Below, piece by piece: positions 1 through 8,488 of a stretch of 64,000 nt of DNA. Every line of letters begins with the position of its first letter. Position 1 is the first letter of the stretch. A program made the position numbers and the translations under genes. The stretch comes from Poindextera sp035604135. GTDB lineage: Bacteria > Pseudomonadota > Alphaproteobacteria > Caulobacterales > Caulobacteraceae. The stretch covers positions 179,767 to 243,766 of the forward strand of contig DATNJB010000060.1 of NCBI GenBank assembly GCA_035604135.1. The letters run 5' to 3'. The notes beneath the pieces were generated by a model. The model made no database searches. It was not told where the DNA came from and was given only the letters and a program-made list of their open reading frames with translations.

Positions 1-1
1 C

Positions 2-385
2 ACCCCGGCAGTCAACGCCGAGGAGACCCCGCGCGATGCGCTTCGCGTCTTCATCAGGGCCAACGTCGACTTCTTCGCTCACTATCCCAACTACGGCCGC
101 GCGGTGATGAACATTACCCGCTCCGGCGCCGCCGAGCGCGCGTTCGATCCGTCGTTCGACCAGCCCCGCGAGACGGGGTTCCGCGCCATCCTCGAGTGGG
201 GGCAGCGGACCGGCGCGTTTCGCGCCTTCTCCGCCGACGTGATGGCGGCCAGCATTATCGAGGCGCTCGACATCATTCCCAAGCGGCACGCTGCCGATCC
301 GGACCTCGATCTCGCCGCCTACGCCTCCGAGCTCGTCGAGTTGTTCGACCACGCCACCCGCGCCGATTCGCCCGCTAAGGAGTAA
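2..385 (+). CDS. TetR-family regulator, C-terminal part (5' end outside window)
   Basis: The frame is open from base 2 and ends at TAA, so only about 127 C-terminal residues are present and the DNA-binding HTH lies upstream of the window. The visible part is mostly alpha-helical and looks like the ligand-binding and dimerisation half of a TetR repressor, with a FxxHYPxYGR-type helix followed by a long amphipathic C-terminal helix. The stop is 3 bases before the next ATG, and the AAGGAG that serves the next gene lies inside this gene's last codons. The two are therefore probably co-transcribed. The family call rests on the C-terminal pattern alone. Confidence 0.55.
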   Translation, partial: TPAVNAEETPRDALRVFIRANVDFFAHYPNYGRAVMNITRSGAAERAFDPSFDQPRETGFRAILEWGQRTGAFRAFSADVMAASIIEALDIIPKRHAADPDLDLAAYASELVELFDHATRADSPAKE

Positions 386-388
386 GCG

Positions 389-1015
389 ATGAAGACCCTC
401 TTCCAATCCGCCAGCGTGCTCGTGGCCGACCTGGCATCGACCTTCGTCTTCCTCGCAGTGCTCCTGTTGTCGCCGCACTTTCCCGCCGCGATCAGGGCGC
501 AAGCCGTTCCGATCGGCATCTGCGCCGGCATCGCTTTCGGCATCGGCCAGATCGTCTGGGAATACGCGCGCAAGAAGCCGATCGGCGCGATCCAGTGGGT
601 GAGCCTCTTCCTCGTGATCGCGTTCGGCGGCGCGTCTCTGGTCACCCACGATCCGCGCTTCGTCATGGTCAAGCCCAGCCTGATCTACGTGATCGTCGGC
701 GTCGTCATGCTCAAGCCGGGTTGGATGAACCGCTACCTGCCGCCGGAGGCGCAGATGTACGTGCCCGACCTGGGCGTCGCCTTCGGCTTCGTCTGGGCGG
801 GCCTGATGTTCCTGTCCGCGGCGCTCAACCTGGGGGCCGTCCTCGTGCACCTGAACGTCATCGAGTGGGCGTCCTTCATGTCGATCTACGCGATCGCGTC
901 GAAGGCGAGCCTGTTCCTGATCCAGTACACGATCATGCGCTTCGTGGGCGTCCGCCGTTATCGGGCGCGCGAGGCCACGGCCGCGGCTACCGGAGCGGCG
1001 CCGGCGAACGCCTGA
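389..1015 (+). CDS. IspZ/YciB-like inner membrane protein
   Basis: This is a 208-residue hydrophobic protein with about five or six membrane segments. The block around residues 70-108, with a GGASLVTHDPRF-like segment followed by KPSLIYVIVGVVML, matches the IspZ/YciB (intracellular septation protein A) family, which has a conserved HDP-F-x-KP core. Family members are inner membrane proteins linked to cell envelope and septation; the biochemical role is not settled. A strong AAGGAG precedes the ATG. The gene follows a TetR regulator directly, which suggests regulated expression. It may be a diverged paralogue and not the housekeeping copy. Confidence 0.7.
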   Translation: MKTLFQSASVLVADLASTFVFLAVLLLSPHFPAAIRAQAVPIGICAGIAFGIGQIVWEYARKKPIGAIQWVSLFLVIAFGGASLVTHDPRFVMVKPSLIYVIVGVVMLKPGWMNRYLPPEAQMYVPDLGVAFGFVWAGLMFLSAALNLGAVLVHLNVIEWASFMSIYAIASKASLFLIQYTIMRFVGVRRYRAREATAAATGAAPANA

Positions 1016-1055
1016 TCGCGTCGGGCCGTGGTACAATGTCTTCGACGTAGCAGCG

Positions 1056-1907
1056 ATGGAGGCGACCGTGGCGGGCGGCGCGAGCGCTCTTCGACAGGAC
1101 TTCGACGCGGACGTCCACGTCGCCCGCATGCGCGAGGACGGCTACACCATCGTCGAGAACTACATGGATGCTGACCAGCTGGCCGGGTTCCGCGCCGGCG
1201 TCGAGCCGCTGCTCGGCCACTACCGCGGCCGCAACACCTTCGAGGGCCGCACGACCGAACGGGTCTACACCCTGGTCGCCCGCGGCAAGGTCTATGAGGA
1301 CATCGTCGGCGACCCTCGCCTGATGGCCATCATCGGCGCGTTCCTCAAACCGAACTTCCTGCTGTCGGCGAGCCACGCCATCTGCATCTACCCCGGCGAG
1401 CTGGCGCAATCGCTGCACACCGACGATGCCTTCTACCTCGTGCCGCGCCCCCGGCCCGCGCTCGCGGTCAGCGTCATCGGCGCCATCGACCCCTTCACCG
1501 CCGAGAACGGGGCCACGCGCCTGATCCCGGGCAGCCACAAGTGGGGGCCGGAGGAGGTGCAAGCCGTCCGCGAGGGCCGCATGGCCGCCAAACCGATCCC
1601 GCTCGAGATGCCGGCGGGCGCCATCGCCGTCTTTCCGGGCACGGTGGTGCATGGCGCAGGAGCGAACACGAGCGGCAAGCCCCGGCTGGCCTACACCAAC
1701 CAATATTGTGAGCCTTGGCTGCGGACGCAGGAGAACTTCTACCTCGCCGTCCCGCGCGAGCGGGTCGCGGCCATGGCGCCCGAGGTGCAGACCCTGCTCG
1801 GCTACGCGATCACCCCGCCGTTCCTCGGCATGGTCACCGCTTCCCACCCGGCCAAGACGCTGGACCCGTCCTGGACGCCGGCGATCGTGCGCCAGGCAGT
1901 AGAGTAA
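1056..1907 (+). CDS. Phytanoyl-CoA dioxygenase family (PhyH) Fe(II)/2-oxoglutarate oxygenase
   Basis: The protein has 283 residues. The double-stranded beta-helix metal site is visible: HxD at His121/Asp123 (SLHTDDAF) and the distal His199 (TVVHGAG), with Arg210 placed to bind 2-oxoglutarate. The segment NGATRLIPGSHKWG is typical of PhyH enzymes. These hydroxylate small lipophilic substrates using O2 and 2-oxoglutarate, and the substrate here cannot be read from sequence. The gene starts 40 bases after the IspZ-like gene and ends 9 bases before a convergent epoxide-hydrolase-like gene. A second, unrelated PhyH protein lies at 36965-37888. Confidence 0.85.
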   Translation: MEATVAGGASALRQDFDADVHVARMREDGYTIVENYMDADQLAGFRAGVEPLLGHYRGRNTFEGRTTERVYTLVARGKVYEDIVGDPRLMAIIGAFLKPNFLLSASHAICIYPGELAQSLHTDDAFYLVPRPRPALAVSVIGAIDPFTAENGATRLIPGSHKWGPEEVQAVREGRMAAKPIPLEMPAGAIAVFPGTVVHGAGANTSGKPRLAYTNQYCEPWLRTQENFYLAVPRERVAAMAPEVQTLLGYAITPPFLGMVTASHPAKTLDPSWTPAIVRQAVE

Positions 1908-1916
1908 CGGGCGGGC

Positions 1917-2882
1917 TCAGAGGCCCTTCAGCCACGCCACCAGCCGCTCGTTCACTTCGGCCGGGCGCTCCTGCTGGGTCCAGTGGCCGCAGCCGGGCAG
2001 GATGTCGGCGCCGCGGAGGTCGGGGAGCTCGTGGCGCATGGCGGCCACGATATCGCGGCGGCCCATCATCGAGAGCACCAGATCCCGCTCCCCGCCGATG
2101 AAGAGCGCGGGCTGGCGGATCTGACGGCCGGAGAACCCCTGGAGCCAGATGAAGTCGGCGTCGTGGTTGCGGTAGCGGTTGATCGGCCCGCGGAACCCAG
2201 AGCCCTCGAACTCGCCGACGAAGTAATCGAGGTCGGCCGGCGTGAGCCAGGCGGGGAACGGGTCGGGGTCAGGCAGCCGTTCGAGCAGGGTCGCGCCCAC
2301 CGGCTTGTCGGTGGGCCAGGTCCCGTCCGGCGCATCGCCACAGATCGCGTAGTAGAAGCGGCGGAGCCCATTGCGCACGTCCCGCTCCATCTCGCGCTCG
2401 GCCACGCCCTCCGCCTGGAAGTACTGCTGGTAGAAGAAGCGGCCGCGGCTGGTGAACAGCTCCTCGAAAAGCTCACGGAAGGAGCGGGTGGGCGCGCCGG
2501 CGTAGGGCACCGAGAGCCCCGCGACCGCGCGCACCTTGTCGGGCCGGGTCAGCGCCGTGTTCCAGACGATCGGCGCGCCCCAGTCGTGGCCGACGACCAC
2601 CGCCGGCGCTCCGGGGCTCAAGGCGTCGATGACGCCCACGACGTCGCCCACCATGTGCTCCATGGCGTAGTCGGCGACCGCGTGCGGCTTGTCCGAACCG
2701 CCATAGCCGCGCACGTCGATGGCGCAGGCGGTGAAGCCGGCCTCGGCGATCGGCTGCATCTGATGGCGCCAGGAGTACCAGCTCTCGGGAAACCCGTGCA
2801 CCATCACCACCAGCGGGCCTTGGCCCTCGACCGCGCAGCGCAGCTTGACCTCGCCGGCGTCGATCATGCGGAACTCTGGCAT
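1917..2882 (-). CDS. Alpha/beta hydrolase, epoxide hydrolase-like
   Basis: The 321-residue protein has the alpha/beta hydrolase fold. The oxyanion motif HGFPESW lies at about residues 29-35. The nucleophile is an aspartate in GHDWG (Asp100), not a serine, as in epoxide hydrolases and haloalkane dehalogenases. The probable catalytic histidine is in GCGHWTQQE near the C-terminus. Tyrosines in the cap region (for example YFVGEF) fit epoxide-ring activation. The upstream neighbour ilvN ends only 3 bases before this ATG, so this gene may be read through from the ilvBN operon, although no functional link is obvious. Confidence 0.82.
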   Translation of the reverse strand: MPEFRMIDAGEVKLRCAVEGQGPLVVMVHGFPESWYSWRHQMQPIAEAGFTACAIDVRGYGGSDKPHAVADYAMEHMVGDVVGVIDALSPGAPAVVVGHDWGAPIVWNTALTRPDKVRAVAGLSVPYAGAPTRSFRELFEELFTSRGRFFYQQYFQAEGVAEREMERDVRNGLRRFYYAICGDAPDGTWPTDKPVGATLLERLPDPDPFPAWLTPADLDYFVGEFEGSGFRGPINRYRNHDADFIWLQGFSGRQIRQPALFIGGERDLVLSMMGRRDIVAAMRHELPDLRGADILPGCGHWTQQERPAEVNERLVAWLKGL

Positions 2883-2885
2883 CGC

Positions 2886-3437
2886 CTAGACGGTCTCCTC
2901 TGAGCCGCGTTCGATGGAAAGCACCCCCGTGCGCGACACCTCGACGAGGCCGAGCGGCCGCATCAGGTCGGTGAACTTGTCGATCTTGGACGGCGCGCCG
3001 GTGATCTCGAAGATGAAACTCTCGCTCGTGGTGTCGATCACCCGCGCGCGGAAGATGTCGGCGAGGCGGAGCGCCTCCACGCGCTCGGCGCCGGTCCCGC
3101 GCACCTTGACCAGGGCGAGCTCACGTTCGACGCCGTTCGGGTCTTTGCTCACGTCCTGCACGTAGCGGGTCGAGACCATGTTCTTCAGCTGCGCTTCGAT
3201 CTGCGCCAGCACGTGCGGGGTGCCGCGGGTGACGATGGTGATGCGGCTGGTGTGGGCGTTGTGGTCTGTCTCGGCGACCGTCAGGCTCTCGATGTTGTAC
3301 CCGCGCGCGGCGAAGAGGCCGACGACGCGATGCAGGACGCCCGGCTCGTTGTCGACCATGACCGCAAAGGTGGCGAGCGCCTCGGCCTCGGCGTCGCGCG
3401 TCATGTCATAGGCCGAGGCCGGCGGTTCGGTCGTCAT
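2886..3437 (-). CDS. ilvN: Acetolactate synthase small (regulatory) subunit
   Basis: The 183-residue protein carries an N-terminal ACT domain (VMVDNEPGVLHRVVGLFAARGYNIESLTV, about residues 26-55) and a C-terminal regulatory domain starting near VKVRGTG. This is the standard IlvN arrangement: it activates IlvB and gives valine feedback inhibition in branched-chain amino acid synthesis. The length is normal. It lies 42 bases downstream of ilvB on the same strand and is expected to share ilvB's attenuated promoter. Confidence 0.95.
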   Translation of the reverse strand: MTTEPPASAYDMTRDAEAEALATFAVMVDNEPGVLHRVVGLFAARGYNIESLTVAETDHNAHTSRITIVTRGTPHVLAQIEAQLKNMVSTRYVQDVSKDPNGVERELALVKVRGTGAERVEALRLADIFRARVIDTTSESFIFEITGAPSKIDKFTDLMRPLGLVEVSRTGVLSIERGSEETV

Positions 3438-3479
3438 TGGCGTCCCAAAGGCCCTTGCTCGAAGGCTCGTGAACGCTCC

Positions 3480-5291
3480 TTAGACCAGCTTCCGCCCCGC
3501 CTCGTCTATCGCCTGTCCGAGATCGGGCGCGTCCTCGCCGAGAAGCATCTCGTTATGCGGCCGGCCGGAGGGGATCATCGGGAAGCAGTTCTCCGCCTGC
3601 TCGACGCGGCAATCGAGGATCACCGGCACGGGCGCGTCGATCATCTCCTTGATCAGGCCGTCGAGCTCGTCGGGCCGCTCAGCGCGCAGGCCCAGGCCGC
3701 CGTAGGCCTCGGCCAGCTTGACGAAGTCGGGCAGGCTGGCCGAATAGGAGTGGCTGTAGCGCTCGCCGTGCAACAGCTGCTGCCACTGGCGCACCATCCC
3801 CATCCACTCGTTGTTGATGATGAAGATCTTGATCGGCAGGTCGTGCTGAACGGCGGTCGACATCTCCTGCATGGTCATCTGCACGCTGGCCTCGCCGGCG
3901 ATGTCGATGACCAGGCTGTTCGGGTGGGCGAGCTGCACGCCGACGGCCGCTGGCAGGCCATAGCCCATGGTGCCGAGGCCGCCTGAGGTCATCCAGCGGT
4001 TCGGCTCCTCGAAGCGGTAGAACTGCGCCGCCCACATCTGGTGCTGGCCGACTTCGGTGGTGATGTAGACGTCGCGGTCCTTGGTCAGCGCGTAGAGCCG
4101 CTCGATGGCGTGTTGGGGCTTGATGACGGTGTCGGACGGCCGGTAGCGCAGGCACTGGCGCGCGCGCCAGGCGTCGATCCGCGCCCACCAGGCCTTGAGC
4201 TTGTCGCGCGAGCCTTTGCGGCCCTCCGCCTTCCAGACCGCGATCAGGTCGGCGAGCACGCTTGCCGCATCGCCCAGGATGGGCACGTCGACGCGCACGT
4301 TCTTGTTGATCGACGAGGGGTCGATATCGACGTGGATCTTCTTCGACTCCGGCGAGAACGCCGAGAGCAGGCCGGTCACGCGGTCGTCGAAGCGCGCGCC
4401 CAGGCACACCATCACGTCGCAATCGTGCATGGCGTGGTTGGCCTCCCACATGCCGTGCATGCCGACCATGCCCAGCCAGGCGGGATCCGATGCCGCAAAC
4501 GCGCCCAGCCCCATCAGCGTCGAGGTCACCGGCGCGCCGGTCAGCGCGGCGAACTCGCGCAAGAGCGCGCTCGCCTGCGGGCCGGCGTTGATGATGCCGC
4601 CGCCGGTGTAGAGCAGCGGTCGCTTGGCCTCGGCGATCAGCGCCACCGCTTCGCGGATGCGGGCCGGGTCGGCCTTCGTGCGCGGGGCGTAGATGTGGGC
4701 GAAGCGCACCTCGGAAGGAGGCTGGTAGGCCGCGCGAGCGAACTGCACGTCCTTGGGGATGTCGACCAGCACCGGGCCAGGACGGCCGGTCGTTGCGATG
4801 TGGAAAGCCTCGTGGATCGCGCGGCTCAGGTCCTCGGCCCGCTTCACCAGCACGTTGTGCTTGGTGCAGGCGCGGGTGATGCCGACGGTGTCTGCCTCCT
4901 GGAAGGCGTCGGAGCCGATCAGGTGGGTGGGCACCTGGCCGGTCAGCACGACCAGCGGGATCGAGTCCATCAACGCGTCGACGATGCCAGTGATGGTGTT
5001 GGTCGCGCCCGGGCCGGAGGTGACCAGGACAACGCCGGGCCGGCCGCTCGAGCGTGCGTAGCCTTCGGCGGCGTGCGCCGCACCCTGCTCGTGGCGCACC
5101 AGCACGTGGCGCAGGCGCGGCTCGTCGAACAGCGCGTCGTAGATCGGCAGCACAGCGCCGCCGGGATAGCCGAACAACACGTCCACGCCCTGGTCGACGA
5201 GCGCGCGCACGACGATCTGCGCGCCCGTGAGTGTCTCCACGTCGGCGGTTTGCGCGGCGGTTTCGGGCTGGATGTCGGAGGGGCTGGTCAT
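3480..5291 (-). CDS. ilvB: Acetolactate synthase large (catalytic) subunit
   Basis: The 603-residue thiamine-diphosphate enzyme condenses two pyruvates, or pyruvate with 2-oxobutyrate, in the first common step of valine, leucine and isoleucine synthesis. The N-terminal PYR domain shows GYPGGAVLPIYDAL and the catalytic-Glu region RHEQGAAHAAEGYAR. A central FAD/DHAP-like domain follows. The C-terminal PP domain has GLGTMGYGLPAA and the cofactor motif GEASVQMTMQE...NNEWMGMVRQWQ. Expression should be set by the leader peptide and terminator immediately upstream (5319-5422). Confidence 0.97.
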   Translation of the reverse strand: MTSPSDIQPETAAQTADVETLTGAQIVVRALVDQGVDVLFGYPGGAVLPIYDALFDEPRLRHVLVRHEQGAAHAAEGYARSSGRPGVVLVTSGPGATNTITGIVDALMDSIPLVVLTGQVPTHLIGSDAFQEADTVGITRACTKHNVLVKRAEDLSRAIHEAFHIATTGRPGPVLVDIPKDVQFARAAYQPPSEVRFAHIYAPRTKADPARIREAVALIAEAKRPLLYTGGGIINAGPQASALLREFAALTGAPVTSTLMGLGAFAASDPAWLGMVGMHGMWEANHAMHDCDVMVCLGARFDDRVTGLLSAFSPESKKIHVDIDPSSINKNVRVDVPILGDAASVLADLIAVWKAEGRKGSRDKLKAWWARIDAWRARQCLRYRPSDTVIKPQHAIERLYALTKDRDVYITTEVGQHQMWAAQFYRFEEPNRWMTSGGLGTMGYGLPAAVGVQLAHPNSLVIDIAGEASVQMTMQEMSTAVQHDLPIKIFIINNEWMGMVRQWQQLLHGERYSHSYSASLPDFVKLAEAYGGLGLRAERPDELDGLIKEMIDAPVPVILDCRVEQAENCFPMIPSGRPHNEMLLGEDAPDLGQAIDEAGRKLV

Positions 5292-5318
5292 GGCTGGATC
5301 TCTGGGATTTTAGGCAAA

Positions 5319-5342
5319 GAAAAAGGCCCCCGGGAGGGCCTT
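5319..5342 (-). terminator. Rho-independent attenuator terminator of ilvBN
   Basis: Read on the minus strand, AAGGCCC and GGGCCTT form a perfect 7-bp stem with a 6-base TCCCGG loop, followed by TTT and further T-rich sequence. It lies between the leader peptide stop (5375) and the ilvB start (5291), so it would stop transcription before the structural gene. Upstream, GCGACC inside the leader ORF can pair with GGTCGC at about 5348-5353, giving a possible alternative fold. This is the layout of a classic amino-acid attenuator. Confidence 0.85.
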
Positions 5343-5374
5343 CGGACACGCGACCAATCGCGATGTGAGCAGAG

Positions 5375-5422
5375 TCACACCGTTTGCGGTCGCCTTACGA
5401 CTACGAGGATCAGATCGCGCAC
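5375..5422 (-). CDS. ilvL: ilvBN leader peptide (15 residues, BCAA-rich)
   Basis: A GTG-started ORF preceded by GGGAG at 8-base spacing encodes MRDLILVVVRRPQTV. Six consecutive branched-chain codons (Leu-Ile-Leu-Val-Val-Val) follow the Asp. Stalling there when charged branched-chain tRNAs are scarce would change leader RNA folding and prevent the terminator at 5319-5342 from forming. The stop overlaps a small hairpin (GTGTGA paired with TCACAT). The size, codon bias and position leave little doubt, although it is too short for normal gene finders. Confidence 0.88.
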   Translation of the reverse strand: MRDLILVVVRRPQTV

Positions 5423-5452
5423 GGGCGATGCTCCCTAAGAACAGACGCGCTT

Positions 5453-5481
5453 GAAATCGCATGCTGCGCGCGAAGGGTCAA
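5453..5481 (-). promoter_or_regulatory. Candidate housekeeping promoter for the ilvBN leader
   Basis: On the minus strand TTGACC (5481-5476) is followed after 17 bases by GATTTC (5458-5453), a reasonable sigma-70-type -35 and a weak -10. Transcription would start near 5446, about 24 bases before the leader GTG, which leaves room for its Shine-Dalgarno sequence. The call is based only on motif and position. Confidence 0.4.
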
Positions 5482-5570
5482 GGCGCGGTTAAGGCCAACC
5501 CCTCGACGCTTGCGACCCCGAGCGCCTAGGTACAACTTGCCAAGCGGAGTGTGAGTGGGGGGCGAGAGAC

Positions 5571-6605
5571 TTGCAGAAGCTGGGGCTTGACCTTTCGCGC
5601 CGCGGACTGCTGACCAGCGTCGCGGCCGGGTCAACTTTGGCGATCGGACCGGCGTCCGCCGCGACGGCTGAGGACGCCTGGGCGGCAGCCGAAGGCGCAC
5701 AGGCCGCTCTCGTGGCGCAAGTGCGGGCCGCCCTCAAGGCCGCCCAGGGAACCAAGCTGGTTCTGCTGGGCACGGGCGGCGGCCCTGTGCCAGGACGGCT
5801 GCGTCGCATGACCTCGCACCTCATGCTGTGTAACGGCGCGGCCTATGTTCTGGATTGCGGGCTTGGGGTGACCAATCAGTTCGCCCGCACTGGGACGACC
5901 TTCAAGGCAGTTCGCGCCATCTTCATTACCCACCACCATCCCGACCACAACATTGAGTACGGTCCTTTCCTTGTGATCGGCTGGGTCCGAGGCTTGCTCC
6001 AGAGCGTGCGCGCCTTTGGCCCGCCCCCGCTGTCGCAGATGACCGAAGACTTCTTGCGGTCCCAGAAGGTGACGATCGACTTCTGGGCCGAGGACTTCCA
6101 GACGCCGCCATTGGAGATGATTGAGGTCCACGATTTGCCGACGGCGGGACCGGTGATGCAGGACGAGAACGTCAAGGTGACGTCTGTGCTCGTGCAGCAT
6201 CCGCTAGTGACACCGGCCTACGGCTATCGCTTCGACTTCCACGACCGCTCGATCGCCTTCTCGGGCGACACCGTCCCGTTGGACGCGGTGGCGCAGATGG
6301 CCAAGGGAGCGGACGTGCTTGTCCACGAGGCGATCAACTTCGTCGCAGTCGAAGCGTCCGAGCGCCGCCTGCTGGAGCAGGGCCTCCTGCCCGCCTCGAT
6401 CGAGGCCGTCATGCATCACATGCACGACGACCACTCGCCAGCGGAGGAGGTCGGGCGGATAGCCCAGGAGGCCGGCGTCAGGACTCTGGTGCTCTCGCAC
6501 CTCTCGCCGGGCGATGCGAGCGTCAGCGACGCTGATTGGCGCGCGGCTGCGGCGCAGTTTTTCAAAGGCGAGATCATCGTCGGACACGATCTCATGGTGA
6601 TCTAG
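5571..6605 (+). CDS. Tat-exported MBL-fold metallohydrolase (RNase Z/arylsulfatase-like)
   Basis: The 344-residue protein begins at TTG preceded by a GA-rich stretch. A twin-arginine signal (LSRRGLLTSVAAGSTLAIG) ends in ASA, so export to the periplasm is expected. The metallo-beta-lactamase metal motif THHHPDH is at about residue 122, with FSGDT and a later HMHDDHSP supplying further ligands. The overall pattern resembles RNase Z-like MBL proteins, but export rules out a tRNA role and suggests hydrolysis of a periplasmic ester or related substrate. The gene is convergent with miaA (21 bases between stops). Confidence 0.8.
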   Translation: MQKLGLDLSRRGLLTSVAAGSTLAIGPASAATAEDAWAAAEGAQAALVAQVRAALKAAQGTKLVLLGTGGGPVPGRLRRMTSHLMLCNGAAYVLDCGLGVTNQFARTGTTFKAVRAIFITHHHPDHNIEYGPFLVIGWVRGLLQSVRAFGPPPLSQMTEDFLRSQKVTIDFWAEDFQTPPLEMIEVHDLPTAGPVMQDENVKVTSVLVQHPLVTPAYGYRFDFHDRSIAFSGDTVPLDAVAQMAKGADVLVHEAINFVAVEASERRLLEQGLLPASIEAVMHHMHDDHSPAEEVGRIAQEAGVRTLVLSHLSPGDASVSDADWRAAAAQFFKGEIIVGHDLMVI

Positions 6606-6626
6606 CGCCCGACCGCTACCCCGCCC

Positions 6627-7547
6627 TCAACGACCAGCGTGGACTAAGCCCTCGCTGAGCGCCCGCCACTGACCCTCCGACTCCAGCGTCTCGATCCGCG
6701 GCCAGTCCGGGGTCTGGTTGCGGAACCACGTCAGCTGGCGCTTGGCGTAGCGGCGGGTCGCCTGTTGCGCGGCGGCGAGCGCCTCGGCGGCCGAGAGCGC
6801 AGGATCGGCGAGCTCGCGCAGGCCAACCGCCTTCATCGCGGGCGCCCGCGGGTCGGGGCCACGGGCCATGAGCGCGCACGCCTCCTCGACCGCCCCGGCC
6901 GCGACCATGCTGACGAGGCGCTCGTCGATGCGGGCGTAGAGGACGTCGCGCGGCGGCTCAAGCACGACGGCGCGCCAGGAACCGGGCGCGAGCGCCGGCC
7001 CGGTGTCGGCCTGCCAGGCGCTGAGCGGGCGGCCGCTCGCTTGGCCGACGGCGAGGGCGCGCGTCAGGCGCTGGCGGTCGCCGTGGGCGATACGGCCCTC
7101 GGCTAGCGCATCGACCGCGCGGAGCGCGGCGCGAAACGCCGGCTCTCCTTCGGTGTCGAAGGCGTGCTCGGCGGCGCGGCGCGCGCCGGCGGGCACAGCC
7201 GGGATGTCGGCGAGGCCGACGGTCAGCGCCCGGAAATAGAGCCCCGTGCCTCCGACGACGATGGCCGGCGCGCCGCGCGCCGCAATGCCGGCGAGGACTT
7301 CGCTCGCGGCCCTGAGCCAGTGGCCCACCGACCAGCCGTCGGCGGCGTCGGCGACCCCGAACAGGTGATGGGGGGCCAGCGCCGCTTCGGCCGGCGTCGG
7401 CCGCGCGCTCAGGACCCGAAGACCGCGGTAGAGCTGCAGGGCGTCCGCATTGACGATTTCGCCGCCGATCTCCTGAGCGAGCCGGAGCGCCAGCGCGGAC
7501 TTGCCGCTTGCCGTGGGGCCGGCGATCAGCCAGATGCGGGCCTCCAT
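6627..7547 (-). CDS. miaA: tRNA dimethylallyltransferase
   Basis: The 306-residue protein has the N-terminal P-loop GPTASGKSA (residues 10-18) followed by NADALQLYRGL, the signature of MiaA, which transfers a dimethylallyl group to A37 of tRNAs reading UNN codons. The C-terminal RRYAKRQLTWFRNQ is also diagnostic. The reading frame continues further upstream, but MEARIWLIAG is the natural N-terminus, with GAGGA upstream. Its ATG shares the bases CATG with the divergent serB start. Confidence 0.95.
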   Translation of the reverse strand: MEARIWLIAGPTASGKSALALRLAQEIGGEIVNADALQLYRGLRVLSARPTPAEAALAPHHLFGVADAADGWSVGHWLRAASEVLAGIAARGAPAIVVGGTGLYFRALTVGLADIPAVPAGARRAAEHAFDTEGEPAFRAALRAVDALAEGRIAHGDRQRLTRALAVGQASGRPLSAWQADTGPALAPGSWRAVVLEPPRDVLYARIDERLVSMVAAGAVEEACALMARGPDPRAPAMKAVGLRELADPALSAAEALAAAQQATRRYAKRQLTWFRNQTPDWPRIETLESEGQWRALSEGLVHAGR

Positions 7548-8439
7548 GCTGGTCGTCCTCACCCTCGTCGCGCCGGACCTCGATAGCCTGGAAGAGGTCA
7601 TCCCGCACACCCTGGAGGCGATGGCCGGCGTCGGCTGCACGATCGAGGACTCCGACATCCTCGGCGACGGCGCAGCGGATTTCGTGGTCGATCACGGCGA
7701 TCCGGCGGTCATCCGCCGCGCCGCCGAGGGGGCGCTGGCGCGGCATCCGATCGACGTCTGCGCCCAACCGCTGGCCCACCGGCGAAAGCGGCTGCTGGTC
7801 GCCGACATGGATTCCACCATCATCGACAAGGAGTGCCTCGACGAGCTCGCGGAGTTCGCCGGTGTGCGCGAGCAGGTCCAGGCCATCACCGAGCGGGCCA
7901 TGCGCGGCGAGATCGAGTTCGCGCCGGCGCTCAGGGAGCGGGTGGCGATGCTGGAGGGGATGGCGGTCGCCGAGCTCGAGCGCGTGTACGCCGAGCGGAT
8001 CAACCTCAATCCGGGCGCGCGCACGCTGGTGCGCACCATGGCCGCCAACGGGGCGCGTTGCGTTCTGGTCTCCGGCGGCTTCGACGTCTTCACCCGCCGC
8101 GTGGCGAGCGATGCCGGGTTCCACCTCGACCGCGCCAATCGGCTGATCGAGGTAGGCGGCAAGCTTGCCGGCACGGTCGAAGAGCCAGTGCTGGGGCGCG
8201 AGGCCAAGCTGGCCGCCCTGCTCGAGGAAGCGGCGGCTTTTGGCGTCGAACTCATCGACACGCTGGCGGTGGGCGATGGGGCCAACGACCTCGAGATGAT
8301 CAAGGCCGCGGGGCTGGGCGTCGCCTATCGCGCCAAGCCGATCGTCGCCGAGGCGGCCGGCGCCCGCGTCGACCACGCCGACCTGACCGCGCTGCTCTAC
8401 TTCCAGGGCTATTCGGCCGACGAATTCGTAACCGACTGA
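7546..8439 (+). CDS. serB: Phosphoserine phosphatase
   Basis: The 297-residue enzyme catalyses the last step of serine synthesis. The HAD motif I is DMDST at residues 87-91, motif II is SGGFDVF, and the motif III/IV region is VGDGANDLEMIKAAGLGVAYRAKP, all typical of SerB. The first ~80 residues form the usual alpha-proteobacterial N-terminal domain. The ATG at 7546 overlaps the divergent miaA ATG, and no good Shine-Dalgarno lies upstream, so the promoter and any leader must sit inside miaA. Confidence 0.95.
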   Translation: MLVVLTLVAPDLDSLEEVIPHTLEAMAGVGCTIEDSDILGDGAADFVVDHGDPAVIRRAAEGALARHPIDVCAQPLAHRRKRLLVADMDSTIIDKECLDELAEFAGVREQVQAITERAMRGEIEFAPALRERVAMLEGMAVAELERVYAERINLNPGARTLVRTMAANGARCVLVSGGFDVFTRRVASDAGFHLDRANRLIEVGGKLAGTVEEPVLGREAKLAALLEEAAAFGVELIDTLAVGDGANDLEMIKAAGLGVAYRAKPIVAEAAGARVDHADLTALLYFQGYSADEFVTD

Positions 8440-8488
8440 GACAAGGCTTGAGTTGCCGCTCGCGCCGGCGCGCCACTAAGCCGGTGGC

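Noticed and set aside
3679..5438. Long frames overlapping ilvB on both strands
   Set aside because: They lie over the well-supported ilvB frame and encode Arg/Ala/Gly-rich low-complexity sequence without motifs or ribosome sites.
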